Source: Desulfococcus multivorans (GTDB lineage Bacteria; Desulfobacterota; Desulfobacteria; Desulfobacterales; Desulfococcaceae). Taken from it: DNA of 64,000 bases. Of the stretch, positions 51,502 to 59,818 are shown piece after piece (position 1 is the first letter of the stretch; each line of letters begins with the position of its first letter). Where the stretch lies: assembly GCF_001854245.1 (NCBI RefSeq), contig NZ_CP015381.1:4065001-4129000 (forward strand), given 5' to 3'. Position numbers and translations under genes: made by a program. Below the pieces are notes generated by a model that saw nothing but the letters and a program-made list of their open reading frames with translations, was not told where the DNA came from and searched no databases.

Positions 51502-52410
51502 ATGCAAACACCCGAGACATCCGCCCGAGATGCCGGTCGCCGTTCGATGGAAGGTGAATCCGATGCGGCCGACACGACACATCATGGTCGTATCGACGCC
51601 GATGCCGAACCCGCATCCGACGAAGCCGTTCCCCTTTCCATCAAGGACCTGACCGTCGCCTACCAGCGAAAACCGGTGCTGTGGGACGTTGCGCTGACCC
51701 TGCCCGAGGGCCGGCTCATCGCCGTTGTCGGCCCCAACGGCGCCGGTAAGAGCACCCTCATCAAGGCGGTGCTGGGGCTGGTGCCGCGGGCGTCGGGGCA
51801 GATTTCCATATACGGGAAGCCTTACGAAACCCAGCGACATCTCGTGGGCTACGTCCCCCAGCGGGAGAGCGTGGACTGGGATTTTCCCGTCAACGCCCTG
51901 GATGTCGTGGCCATGGGGTTCTACCGGAAGATCGGCTGGCTCAGGCCCGTCACCCGGGCCCATCGTCGCGCCGCCCTGAAGGAGCTGGAGAAGGTCGGAA
52001 TGGCCACCTTTGCCCACCGGCAGATCAGCCAGTTGTCGGGGGGGCAGCAGCAGCGCGTCTTTCTGGCCCGGGCCTTGGCCCAGGATGCCCGAATCTACCT
52101 GATGGACGAACCCTTCGCAGGTGTCGACACCGCCACCGAACGGGCCATCATCGCGCTGCTGAAGGACCTCAAGGCCTCGGGCAAAACCTGCGTGGTGGTG
52201 CATCACGATCTGCAGACCGTGCCCACCTACTTCGACCACGTGGTGCTGCTCAACATGCGGGTGGTGGCCTACGGGCCCACCGAAGCGGTCTTCACCGAAG
52301 AGAATCTGAAAAAGACCTACGGCGGCCGCCTCACCCTCCTTTCCCAGGCGTTCTACGAACTCTCCAAGGATCCCCGGCTGCCCCGGGGCACGAAAGGCAC
52401 CTCGGAATGA
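51502..52410 (+). CDS. Metal ABC transporter ATPase (MntB/ZnuC type)
   Basis: 302 residues. Walker A GPNGAGKST (about 78-86), signature LSGGQQQRV, Walker B IYLMDEPFAGVD, and the H-loop VVVHHDL. The stretch YVPQRESVDWDFPVNALDVV is diagnostic for the Mn/Zn/Fe chelate (cluster A-I) ATPases. A 40-residue acidic N-terminal extension precedes the ABC domain. It energises the two permeases that follow, with a four-base overlap into the first. The binding-protein gene expected at the head of the operon is 12 kb upstream. Confidence 0.93.
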   Translation: MQTPETSARDAGRRSMEGESDAADTTHHGRIDADAEPASDEAVPLSIKDLTVAYQRKPVLWDVALTLPEGRLIAVVGPNGAGKSTLIKAVLGLVPRASGQISIYGKPYETQRHLVGYVPQRESVDWDFPVNALDVVAMGFYRKIGWLRPVTRAHRRAALKELEKVGMATFAHRQISQLSGGQQQRVFLARALAQDARIYLMDEPFAGVDTATERAIIALLKDLKASGKTCVVVHHDLQTVPTYFDHVVLLNMRVVAYGPTEAVFTEENLKKTYGGRLTLLSQAFYELSKDPRLPRGTKGTSE

Positions 52411-53897
52411 CCGGATCGACAGGACACCTGCCTTTGGGCGGCACCGCATGGCGGGCGGGCGTTCTGACGCTGATGCTGACGCTGGTGCCGGCGCTGCCGG
52501 AAGCCGCGGTTGCCGGGCCGTCGACCGTCCTTACGGAATGGCCGACCTGGCCCGAGATCTTCCGGGTGATCACCCTCCGCGACTACAACACCCGGGTCGT
52601 CGTCATCGGCGCCACGCTCCTGGGGGCGGCGGCCGGGCTCGTGGGCACGTTTCTGCTCCTCAGGAAGCGGGCCCTGCTGAGCGACGCCCTCAGCCACGCC
52701 ACCCTCCCGGGCATCGCCATCGCCTTTATCCTGATGACGCTCCGGGGGGGAGAGGGGAAAAACTTTCTCGGCCTCATAACGGGAGCGGCGATATTCTCCG
52801 TTCTGGGCACCGCCTCGGTCATCCTGATCCAGCGCCACTCCCGCCTCAAGGACGACGCCGCCCTGGGCATCGTCCTGAGCGCCTATTTCGGTCTGGGCAT
52901 CGCCCTTCTGGGCATCGCCACCCGAATGGAGGCGGGAAACGCAGCGGGGCTCACCGCCTTCATCTATGGCAAGACCGCCTCCATGCTCTTCATGGACGCG
53001 GTCCTCATCGCCGCAACGGCCCTGACGGCGGCCGTGTTCTGCATCCTCTTCTTCAAGGAGTTCACCCTGATCTGTTTCGACGGAGAGTATGCCGCGGCCC
53101 AGGGGTGGCCGGTGACCCGTCTGGACTTCCTCATGATGTCCCTCGCCGTTGTCGTGACCGTCATCGGCCTTCAGGCCGTCGGGCTGATCCTGGTGGTGGC
53201 CCTGCTCATCATCCCGCCGGCCGCCGCCCGTTTCTGGACCCACGACCTCCGGCGCATGCTATGGCTCTCAGGCCTCTTCGGGGCCGCGGCCGGGTTCGCC
53301 GGCTCCGGTCTGAGCGCCCTGACGGCCAATCTGCCCGCCGGCGCGATCATCGTGCTCACCGCATCCGCGGTCTTTCTCGTCAGCATGATCCTGGGGTCGG
53401 CCCGGGGGCTCCTGAAGACGAGTCTGGAGCGGTATCGGCTCAAGCGCAAGATCGCCCGGGAAAACCTTCTCCGCGCCATGTACGAATGGATCGAAAGCTG
53501 CAGCACCGACCGGGACGCGGCAGCCTGCGTCCGCCGGGCCATCCCCTTCGAGGCGATGCTGGCGCGCCGGTCGTGGACGTCCGCCGAAGTCCGGCGCACC
53601 TTCAGGCATCTCGCCGCCGACGGACTCGTCCGTCCGACCCCCCCGGACGCCTATGCCCCGACAACGGAAGGATGGGAAGCGGCCCGACGCGTGGTGCGCA
53701 ACCATCGGCTCTGGGAGGCCTATCTCATCGCCCGGGCGGATATCGCACCGGGACAGGTGGATTGGGGGGCGGACGAGATCGAACACATTCTGGACCCGGA
53801 GATGATTGAAAGCCTCGAAAAAATGCTGCCCCAAGGACCCGGCGGCGCCTTTCCCGAGAGTCCCCACCCCATCGGGCCGCACCGGGGAGACGTTTGA
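52407..53897 (+). CDS. Metal ABC permease fused to a DtxR/MntR-like regulatory domain (first copy)
   Basis: 496 residues. Residues about 1-345 are a ZnuB/MntC-type permease with a Sec-like first helix and eight or nine further TM segments (LSDALSHATLPGIAIAFIL is the family core). Residues about 350-490 are a DtxR-like module: a winged-helix part (ENLLRAMYEWIE ... T-S-A-E-V-RRTFRHLAADGLV) and the dimer/metal part NHRLWEAYLI and DEIEHILDPEMIESLEKML. A membrane-bound metal-responsive domain could gate transport or sequester DNA. The stop overlaps the second permease region. Confidence 0.88.
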   Translation: MTGSTGHLPLGGTAWRAGVLTLMLTLVPALPEAAVAGPSTVLTEWPTWPEIFRVITLRDYNTRVVVIGATLLGAAAGLVGTFLLLRKRALLSDALSHATLPGIAIAFILMTLRGGEGKNFLGLITGAAIFSVLGTASVILIQRHSRLKDDAALGIVLSAYFGLGIALLGIATRMEAGNAAGLTAFIYGKTASMLFMDAVLIAATALTAAVFCILFFKEFTLICFDGEYAAAQGWPVTRLDFLMMSLAVVVTVIGLQAVGLILVVALLIIPPAAARFWTHDLRRMLWLSGLFGAAAGFAGSGLSALTANLPAGAIIVLTASAVFLVSMILGSARGLLKTSLERYRLKRKIARENLLRAMYEWIESCSTDRDAAACVRRAIPFEAMLARRSWTSAEVRRTFRHLAADGLVRPTPPDAYAPTTEGWEAARRVVRNHRLWEAYLIARADIAPGQVDWGADEIEHILDPEMIESLEKMLPQGPGGAFPESPHPIGPHRGDV

Positions 53898-53898
53898 T

Positions 53899-55200
53899 AT
53901 GGAATGGACCTTTCTCGATACGTGGATCGTCGTGACCGCGATGCTGAGCGCCATGTCGTGCGCCCTTCCAGGCGCCTATCTTGTCCTTCGCCGCATGAGC
54001 ATGATGGGAGACGCCATCAGCCACGCGGTGCTGCCCGGCCTGGCCGTCGCCTTCATCCTCACCGGAAGCCGTGAAAGCCTCCCCATGCTGGCGGGTGCCA
54101 CGGTGGTGGGCCTGCTGACCACCTTCCTGGTTCAGGCCGTGGTGAAACTGAGCGGCCTCGACAAGGGCGCCTCCATGGGCGTCATCTTCACCACCCTCTT
54201 CGCCCTGGGCCTCATCCTTATCCGCCGGGCCGCCGACCACGTGGACCTGGACCCCGGCTGCGTGCTTTACGGCGCCATCGAGTTGACGCCCCTGGACGTT
54301 GCGACGCTGCTGGGCATGGAGATTCCCCAGGCCGCCGTCACCAACGCCGCCGTGCTCGCCGTCAATCTCGTCTTCGTTCTGCTGTTCTACAAGGAATTGA
54401 AGATCACCGCATTCGACCCGGCCCTGGCCACCACCATGGGGATCAACGCGGGCGTCATGCACTACGCCCTCATGACCCTGGTGGCCGTCACCACCATCGC
54501 CGCATTCGAGAGCGTCGGGAGCATTCTCGTCATCGCCATGCTGATCATTCCCGGCGCCACGGCCCATCTTCTGACCGACCGCTTGTCCGTCCTTCTGGTG
54601 TTGAGTCTGGTCATCGCGGCCCTGTGCGCCGTATCAGGGCATATCGCGGCCATCACGGTGCCCGTCTGGTTCGGGTTCCGGGACACGAGCACCGCCGGCA
54701 TGATGGCGACGGTCGCCGGCCTGATCTTTCTGGCCGTCTTTTTCCTGGCGCCCCGCTACGGACTGCTGGGCCGCATCCTTCGCCGGGGGATGCTTTCCCT
54801 GGGGATCGTCAGGGAGGACGTTATGGGCCTCCTGTACCGGTACCGGGAGGTGGCGCCCCGCGATGCGGCGCCTCTGGGCCTCCGGGAACTGAAGGAGGCC
54901 CTGAAGCAGGGGGCCGCCGTTCGCATGGCGGTCTGGGACCTGTTGCGGACCCGGCGGATTCGCCGGGATGCATCGGGCTTCACGCTCACCGACAAGGGCC
55001 TGGGGGATAGCGCCGGGATCATTCGATCCCACCGGCTCTGGGAATCCTATCTCTGCGAACGGATGGGCTACTGCATGACCTCGGTCCATGCCTCGGCCCA
55101 CCGGCTCGAGCATGTCACCGACCCGGAAATGCAGGCGGCCCTGCACCGCGCGGCCGGCCGGCCGACACGGGACCCCCACGACCGGAAAATCCCCGATTGA
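53899..55200 (+). CDS. Metal ABC permease fused to a DtxR/MntR-like domain (second copy)
   Basis: 433 residues. Residues 1-290 are the permease (MMGDAISHAVLPGLAVAFIL, VVAVTTIAAFESVGSILVIAMLI-type helices). Residues about 305-430 form a shorter DtxR-like module (LRELKEALKQGAAVRMAVWD, NHRLWEAYL-equivalent S-HRLWESYLCERMG, and S-AHRLEHVTDPEMQAAL). Heterodimer formation with the previous permease is expected. ATG 53899 begins one base after the previous stop. The two genes are clearly duplicated architectures, not identical sequences. Confidence 0.88.
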   Translation: MEWTFLDTWIVVTAMLSAMSCALPGAYLVLRRMSMMGDAISHAVLPGLAVAFILTGSRESLPMLAGATVVGLLTTFLVQAVVKLSGLDKGASMGVIFTTLFALGLILIRRAADHVDLDPGCVLYGAIELTPLDVATLLGMEIPQAAVTNAAVLAVNLVFVLLFYKELKITAFDPALATTMGINAGVMHYALMTLVAVTTIAAFESVGSILVIAMLIIPGATAHLLTDRLSVLLVLSLVIAALCAVSGHIAAITVPVWFGFRDTSTAGMMATVAGLIFLAVFFLAPRYGLLGRILRRGMLSLGIVREDVMGLLYRYREVAPRDAAPLGLRELKEALKQGAAVRMAVWDLLRTRRIRRDASGFTLTDKGLGDSAGIIRSHRLWESYLCERMGYCMTSVHASAHRLEHVTDPEMQAALHRAAGRPTRDPHDRKIPD

Positions 55201-55212
55201 TGCCGGCCGGGA

Positions 55213-56238
55213 TCATGCCGGACGATATTTGTCGCGCAACCGCCGGGACATCTCCTTCACCACCCCGAAGGCCCGTTCCACGGTCTTCTCCTTGTCCGGA
55301 TTGACGAGGCAGCAGGTGGCGGGAGACAGCATACTCCGGGAAATCATGAAGTCCCGGTCGATCCCCTTCTTTCCGAGGATCTCCCAGACCGATTCCAATT
55401 GGGCCGTCAAGGACGGCAGGTCCTCCTTCTCGAAGTTTTCGAATCCCGTGGGGACGATGCCCCAGACGATCACCCCGCCCCGATCCAGAAACCGGCGGAT
55501 CGAGGGTCCGTAAGATGCGAAGATCTCCCGGTTGGTGTAGAGATCCATGGAAAGGACGTCCAGGTCCAGATTCAGGAGGAAGTCCCAGTCGGGATTCCCG
55601 CAGAGGTGGATGCCCCGGGGGCGATCGATCATGGCGAAAAAGTCGTCCATGTCGCCCTTGGCCTTGATATCGCCGTAGCCGGACATGGCGGAGAATATGA
55701 ACTGCAGCCCCGGCTCGTCCACGAACATGAAGGCGTTGGGGTTCAGCTTCAGGAGGCGCGCCAGCTGGACATTGATCCTTTTGGCCATGAACTCGAACAT
55801 GAACGGTCGGACGGTGTCGTCGAAAAGAATGGGTCGGTCGTTCTCGTCGAGGATGTTGAACCCGAAACTGACAGGGCCCTCCAGCTGCCCGCGGATGGCC
55901 GGCCGGTCCGACAGGTCCATGGCCAGAAAGCGGTGGTAGACCGCCGAGTAGGTTTCGCTGATGTCGAAATAGGACGGATCGTCGAAACGGGCCATGACGG
56001 CCTCGAGTTCCTCGATGAACTTCTCCTGGGAAAACCGGAGGGTCCGCTTATCCAGGTCGAGCAGGATGCCGGGGAAGTGCTCCGCGGCCTGGACGTACAT
56101 GTCTTCGTAGTAGCTGTAGTTGGGGAGTTGGGGCCAGAACGGGACGTCGAGGGAGAGCGCCGTTGTCAACGCGCGATCGACATCGGTGTGGGGCATGACG
56201 GCCATGGCGGTGGTCAAGAGATTTCCGGGAATGGGCAC
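55213..56238 (-). CDS. UROD/MetE-like superfamily protein (core-MetE type)
   Basis: 341 residues, the size of the catalytic half of methionine synthase MetE. It opens G-N-LLTTAMAVMPHTDVDRAL and has D-EPGLQFIF, IHLCGNPDWD, and SMLSPATCCL near the end; the His-x-Cys and Cys-Cys groups are the positions of the zinc ligands in cobalamin-independent methionine synthases. Short core-MetE proteins in anaerobes transfer methyl groups from corrinoid proteins rather than folate. Substrate unproven. It converges on the DtxR-fused permease. Confidence 0.82.
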   Translation of the reverse strand: MPIPGNLLTTAMAVMPHTDVDRALTTALSLDVPFWPQLPNYSYYEDMYVQAAEHFPGILLDLDKRTLRFSQEKFIEELEAVMARFDDPSYFDISETYSAVYHRFLAMDLSDRPAIRGQLEGPVSFGFNILDENDRPILFDDTVRPFMFEFMAKRINVQLARLLKLNPNAFMFVDEPGLQFIFSAMSGYGDIKAKGDMDDFFAMIDRPRGIHLCGNPDWDFLLNLDLDVLSMDLYTNREIFASYGPSIRRFLDRGGVIVWGIVPTGFENFEKEDLPSLTAQLESVWEILGKKGIDRDFMISRSMLSPATCCLVNPDKEKTVERAFGVVKEMSRRLRDKYRPA

Positions 56239-56332
56239 GGGCGTATTCTCCTTTCAAGGTTGGGGATTGATACGCGGCGATGCGGCGAACATCGGCCAAT
56301 ATTATGAGCATACACCCGTCTTCGGCCGGAGT

Positions 56333-56725
56333 TCAATGGCCAATGTCGTCATCCGCCGACGGCGGCACCGGAGACCAGATTTCAATCCGATGGCCTTCGG
56401 GATCGCGGAAAAAAAAGACGGACGCTCCCCAGTGGCGGCGAATCTTTCCGGCCGCGACCCCGCGACACTCGAGACGGCCGCGCCAGGCGGCCGCATCGTC
56501 CACCTGGAAAGAGAGGGTGATGCCTGCACCTCCGGCGCTTTTCACCGAAGCCCGGCGATCATCCGCGACACTCAGATAAGCATCCCCGGCAAGGTGAAAT
56601 TCCACAAACCAATCGGTTTCAAGGTGAACGACAAGCCCCAGGACGTCCCGATAGAACGCGACGGCAGCGGCCCATCGCCGGCAGTAGAGGATGGTGTTGG
56701 TTCGCTTTATGACATTTGAAGACAT
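56333..56725 (-). CDS. VOC-family (glyoxalase/bleomycin-resistance fold) protein
   Basis: 130 residues, a two-module VOC fold. The first module carries A-AVAFYRDVLGLVVHLETDWFVEF, the second ASVFFFRDPEGHRIEIWSP, the standard ending of the family with a metal-ligand Glu. An ATG five codons upstream (56740) is the alternative start. VOC proteins include lyases, dioxygenases and resistance proteins; no specific activity can be chosen. Confidence 0.88.
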   Translation of the reverse strand: MSSNVIKRTNTILYCRRWAAAVAFYRDVLGLVVHLETDWFVEFHLAGDAYLSVADDRRASVKSAGGAGITLSFQVDDAAAWRGRLECRGVAAGKIRRHWGASVFFFRDPEGHRIEIWSPVPPSADDDIGH

Positions 56726-56753
56726 ATATTTTCCCGTCATCAGAATTATGCCG

Positions 56754-56782
56754 TTGACATTGAAATCCCGTCGCGAAATAAT
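56754..56782 (+). promoter_or_regulatory. Promoter upstream of the TAXI binding-protein gene
   Basis: TTGACA at 56754-56759 and AATAAT at 56777-56782, 17 bp apart. The palindromic element begins six bases after the -10, so transcripts would start at its left edge and carry its hairpin as the 5' end. Confidence 0.5.
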
Positions 56783-56787
56783 AAAAA

Positions 56788-56850
56788 CTCAATGTTCGAC
56801 TTTCATGATGGTGACCGGATAGATGCGGCCTATGAAAGTCGAAAGTTGAG
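56788..56850. mobile_element. Short palindromic element with perfect 7-bp flanking repeats
   Basis: CTCAATGTTCGACTTTCATG / ATGAAAGTCGAAAGTTGAG with GATGGTGACCGGATAGATGC between. ATAAAAA lies directly outside both ends (56781-56787 and 56851-56857), a second perfect 7-bp duplication. Confidence 0.88.
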
Positions 56851-57067
56851 ATAAAAAGTCAAGTGCCCAATGATTGAATTTTTATCAGGTTCCGTCACGA
56901 AAAGCAACGCGTCCGCCCATATGGCGTTCCGTCCCGATGATGCGTCGACAGCCCGGCGGATGCATCTGCCGGGACCCACTTTGATCGTGTTTCCAATAAT
57001 GCCCCTCGGTCACATCATCGACCGCCGGCAGAGTATATTTCATCCGTTACACAAGGAGACCGGTATC

Positions 57068-58054
57068 ATGAAAAAAACACTCATGACCATCGTCGGCACG
57101 CTGTTTTTCATGTGCGCATCCGGTTGGAATGCGTTCGCTGCGGATCTGGGTATCATTACCGGCGGAGAAAAAGGCACCTACTATCAGTTCGGCCTGGATC
57201 TCCAGAAACTGACCCGGGACAAAGGCATCCGCCTGAACGTCTACAATTCGAAAGGATCCATCGAGAACATTTACGCGGTTTTCAAACGGCCCCGCACCCA
57301 GATGGGCATCGTCCAGTCCGATGTTCTGGCATTCGTCTCCAAGGTGGATACCCATCCGACATTGGTCCGGATCGCCAGAAAAATCAAGATGGTGTTCCCC
57401 CTTTACAATGAGGAGGTCCATCTGCTCGGCCGTCGGGATATCGAAGATTTTGACGGCCTGACGGGCAAGCGTGTCGCCATAGACCGGGAAGGCAGCGGCA
57501 CCTACCTGACCGCCAGGCTCCTCTTTGAAATCTCCGGGATCAAGCCGGGTGAGATGTTGACCATCGGCACCGACGAAGCCCTGGAACGGTTGAAGGCGGG
57601 GACGATCGACGCCATGTTCTATGTTGCCGGGCTCCCCGTCAAACTGTTTACTGAAAAGGTATCCGCGGAGGACGGGCTGGCCTTCATTCCAATCCGCGGC
57701 AAAAACATCGTCGAATATTATCCCTCTGCGGAAATTCCCGCCGACACGTATGCAGGGCAGCCGGATACCGTGCCGACCGTGGCGGTCAAGGCGGTGTTGG
57801 TATCCTACGACTTCCGTCAGTCGAATTGCGAATCCGTCGGCAGATTTGGCCGGATCCTGGCGGACAATATGGAATGGCTCAAGACCAACGGCCATCCCAA
57901 GTGGCGCTCCGTCGATCTCGATTATCCCCTCAAGGGATGGGAACAATACGACTGTGTGCGCAAACGCCTGCAAAGCGTCATGAAGACGACGCCCCCGGAA
58001 TCTGCCGAGCCGAATCCGGTTCTGGACGCCGTCAAGGAGATGCTGAAGCCCTGA
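57068..58054 (+). CDS. TAXI-family solute-binding protein (TRAP type)
   Basis: 328 residues. Signal peptide 1-24 (C-A-S-G-W-N-A-F-A-A). The mature part opens LGIITGGEKGTYYQFGLDLQ, the family's GG-x-x-G-x-YY start, then V-YNSKGSIENI, Q-MGIVQSDVLAF and GSGTYLTARLLFE. TAXI proteins feed substrates such as glutamate or carboxylates to TRAP transporters, but no DctQ/DctM genes are adjacent, so it is an orphan here. AAGGAGAC precedes ATG 57068; a long upstream in-frame extension is rejected. A riboswitch begins 14 bases after its stop. Confidence 0.88.
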   Translation: MKKTLMTIVGTLFFMCASGWNAFAADLGIITGGEKGTYYQFGLDLQKLTRDKGIRLNVYNSKGSIENIYAVFKRPRTQMGIVQSDVLAFVSKVDTHPTLVRIARKIKMVFPLYNEEVHLLGRRDIEDFDGLTGKRVAIDREGSGTYLTARLLFEISGIKPGEMLTIGTDEALERLKAGTIDAMFYVAGLPVKLFTEKVSAEDGLAFIPIRGKNIVEYYPSAEIPADTYAGQPDTVPTVAVKAVLVSYDFRQSNCESVGRFGRILADNMEWLKTNGHPKWRSVDLDYPLKGWEQYDCVRKRLQSVMKTTPPESAEPNPVLDAVKEMLKP

Positions 58055-58059
58055 CAATA

Positions 58060-58157
58060 CATTAAATACGCCAAACCTGCTGCGAAGCAGGGACGGAAAG
58101 CCACGGGTCTCGAGATAGACAGCCGGGTTGCCTGATCATCAGGTAATTCGGCTTTTT
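58060..58157 (+). promoter_or_regulatory. GEMM-I riboswitch with overlapping terminator (c-di-GMP sensing)
   Basis: CGCCAAACCTGCTGCGAAGC, AGGGACGGAAAGCC, ACGGGTCTCGAGATAGAC and AGCCGGGTTGCC follow the GEMM-I pattern, with P2 CCTGCT/AGCAGG closed by a GCGA tetraloop. By hand alignment to Vc2, position 20 is G and the conserved G21-C46 pair is swapped to C21-G46. The 3' aptamer strand is also the 5' arm of a terminator (AGCCG...CGGCT around CCTGATCATCAGG, then seven T, 58121-58159). Aptamer and terminator exclude each other, so ligand should turn expression ON. It controls the ATPase gene that starts at 58199. Confidence 0.9.
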
Positions 58158-58159
58158 TT
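58121..58159 (+). terminator. Riboswitch-controlled intrinsic terminator
   Basis: AGCCGGGTTGCCTGATC and ATCAGGTAATTCGGCT form the stem, followed by TTTTTTT. Its 5' arm is part of the aptamer's conserved 3' strand. Confidence 0.85.
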
Positions 58160-58198
58160 GTTCGTTTCACCCAGCCGTCAAACAGAGGTGGATCAAAA

Positions 58199-59776
58199 AT
58201 GTACGAGAACTTTTACCTGCTCAAAAAAAAGCCGTTCGAAAACACCCCCAACCCGGAATTTCTTTATCTATCCAGAAACCACGGAGAGGTCCTGGCATCG
58301 TTGTTATACGCCATCAATTTTGCCAAAGGCTTCGTTCTGGTCACCGGTGATGCGGGAACCGGCAAGACGATCCTGATTCAGGCCCTCATAAAAGAACTCG
58401 GCGCAAATGCCGTCGTTACCCACGTCAGGAATCCGCAATTCGGTTTTACGGAAATCATTCGTCATCTTTCGAAAAATCTCGACCTTCCCTTCAACGATCA
58501 AAACAATACATTTGATTCATATCACGACGTCAAATCGAAACTCGAACAGATGGATAAAGCGGGAAAACGGGTTGTCCTGATCATTGATGAAGCCCATCTT
58601 CTTTCGGAGAAATGCCTGGAAGAGATCCGGTTGCTCTCCAATCATGAAACCGAAAACCGGAAGCTGATTCAAATCGTTCTGGTCGGTCAGAACGGGATCT
58701 ATGATATGCTTCAGAAGGATTCCCTGAAATCGCTCCGACAGCGCATCGTGATCAACCGCGAGCTCAACGCCCTGGATATGCACAGTGTCCCCAAATATAT
58801 CCGGCATCGGCTCCGCGTCGCAGGAAGAGAAACCCCCCTTTTTGACCGGAAAGCACTCCTTCTGATCGGGGAGAAGAGCCGCGGGGTTCCGAGAATCATC
58901 AACCGCATCTGTGACAACGCCCTGATGAGGGGGTATACCTTTCAAACCCGGAAAATCGGAACCAGGATCGTCAAAGACATCATCGAGGAGATGGCGACTC
59001 CCCAGGCCGCATCCGTGCCGACTCCCGGGAACAAGAAAAAAATAACAAAGGCAGCCGTTTCGGCGGGCGTGATTTCATTGTTCATCCTGATACTCCTGAC
59101 GGGTCATTTTTCGAAATCCAAGCCCGTCAAGGATACAGGAGAACTCGCTGTTGACGGGATGACACTCCATCAAAGCGAAACGGCGGAGATTCCCTCTCCA
59201 ACCCTGATGGAAAACAGCGGCCCGCCCATTCACGCCGGCACCCTCCCCGTCGGAAAACCGGTCCCGCCGAAACCGGTTGAAGAAAAACCGGCCGCAACGT
59301 TGGACCAGGAAGGACACGCCGTATCTCCGAACCCGTGCCTGTCGGAAACAGCTCGGGATCGATACGGCATCGGGAACGACACCATCGTTGATTTGATCCA
59401 TATGGCGAACCCGACCCTCCGGAGTGTCAAAGACGATTGTACGGGGCGGGAACTCGTCTATCCGGAAATCGAAAAAGCGGATCTGATCCGGGAGGATTCA
59501 GACGGAACCTGTACCATTCACTACGCGAGCTTTTATCGCATCGAACCGGCAGCGAAGCTGGTTGAGGAATTGATGCAACGGAACGAGAACGCCATGGTTG
59601 TCAAGTCTGTTCAAGGCGATGATCCGGTGTTTCGCGTTGTCATGGGCAAATACGAAACCCGCACGGCGGCTGAAAGGGCTCTGGCGCATCTGGAATTCAA
59701 CTATCTCCCTTTCCTGCAGGGAAATCCCGTCCGGAATAAAAAGGTGCTGCTGGATGTTCTCGAGAATATCCAGTAA
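58199..59776 (+). CDS. ExeA/MshM-like AAA ATPase with TM helix and C-terminal SPOR-like domain
   Basis: 525 residues. The N-terminal ATPase opens YENFYLLKKKPFENTPNPEF, diagnostic of ExeA/MshM/GspA proteins; Walker A GDAGTGKT (50-57), Walker B VVLIIDEAH, and LRQRIV sensor region. One TM helix lies at about 286-304, then a Pro-rich linker and a C-terminal domain (about 440-525) with ASF-RIEPAAKLVEEL and RVVMGKYETRTAAERAL, the pattern of SPOR peptidoglycan-binding domains. Such proteins insert secretion or pilus machinery through the cell wall. Control by a c-di-GMP-type riboswitch fits a surface-lifestyle role. Confidence 0.9.
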   Translation: MYENFYLLKKKPFENTPNPEFLYLSRNHGEVLASLLYAINFAKGFVLVTGDAGTGKTILIQALIKELGANAVVTHVRNPQFGFTEIIRHLSKNLDLPFNDQNNTFDSYHDVKSKLEQMDKAGKRVVLIIDEAHLLSEKCLEEIRLLSNHETENRKLIQIVLVGQNGIYDMLQKDSLKSLRQRIVINRELNALDMHSVPKYIRHRLRVAGRETPLFDRKALLLIGEKSRGVPRIINRICDNALMRGYTFQTRKIGTRIVKDIIEEMATPQAASVPTPGNKKKITKAAVSAGVISLFILILLTGHFSKSKPVKDTGELAVDGMTLHQSETAEIPSPTLMENSGPPIHAGTLPVGKPVPPKPVEEKPAATLDQEGHAVSPNPCLSETARDRYGIGNDTIVDLIHMANPTLRSVKDDCTGRELVYPEIEKADLIREDSDGTCTIHYASFYRIEPAAKLVEELMQRNENAMVVKSVQGDDPVFRVVMGKYETRTAAERALAHLEFNYLPFLQGNPVRNKKVLLDVLENIQ

Positions 59777-59818
59777 AAAGCCCTCATAAACCGGGATTCC
59801 GGAGCCATATCGTCAAAT

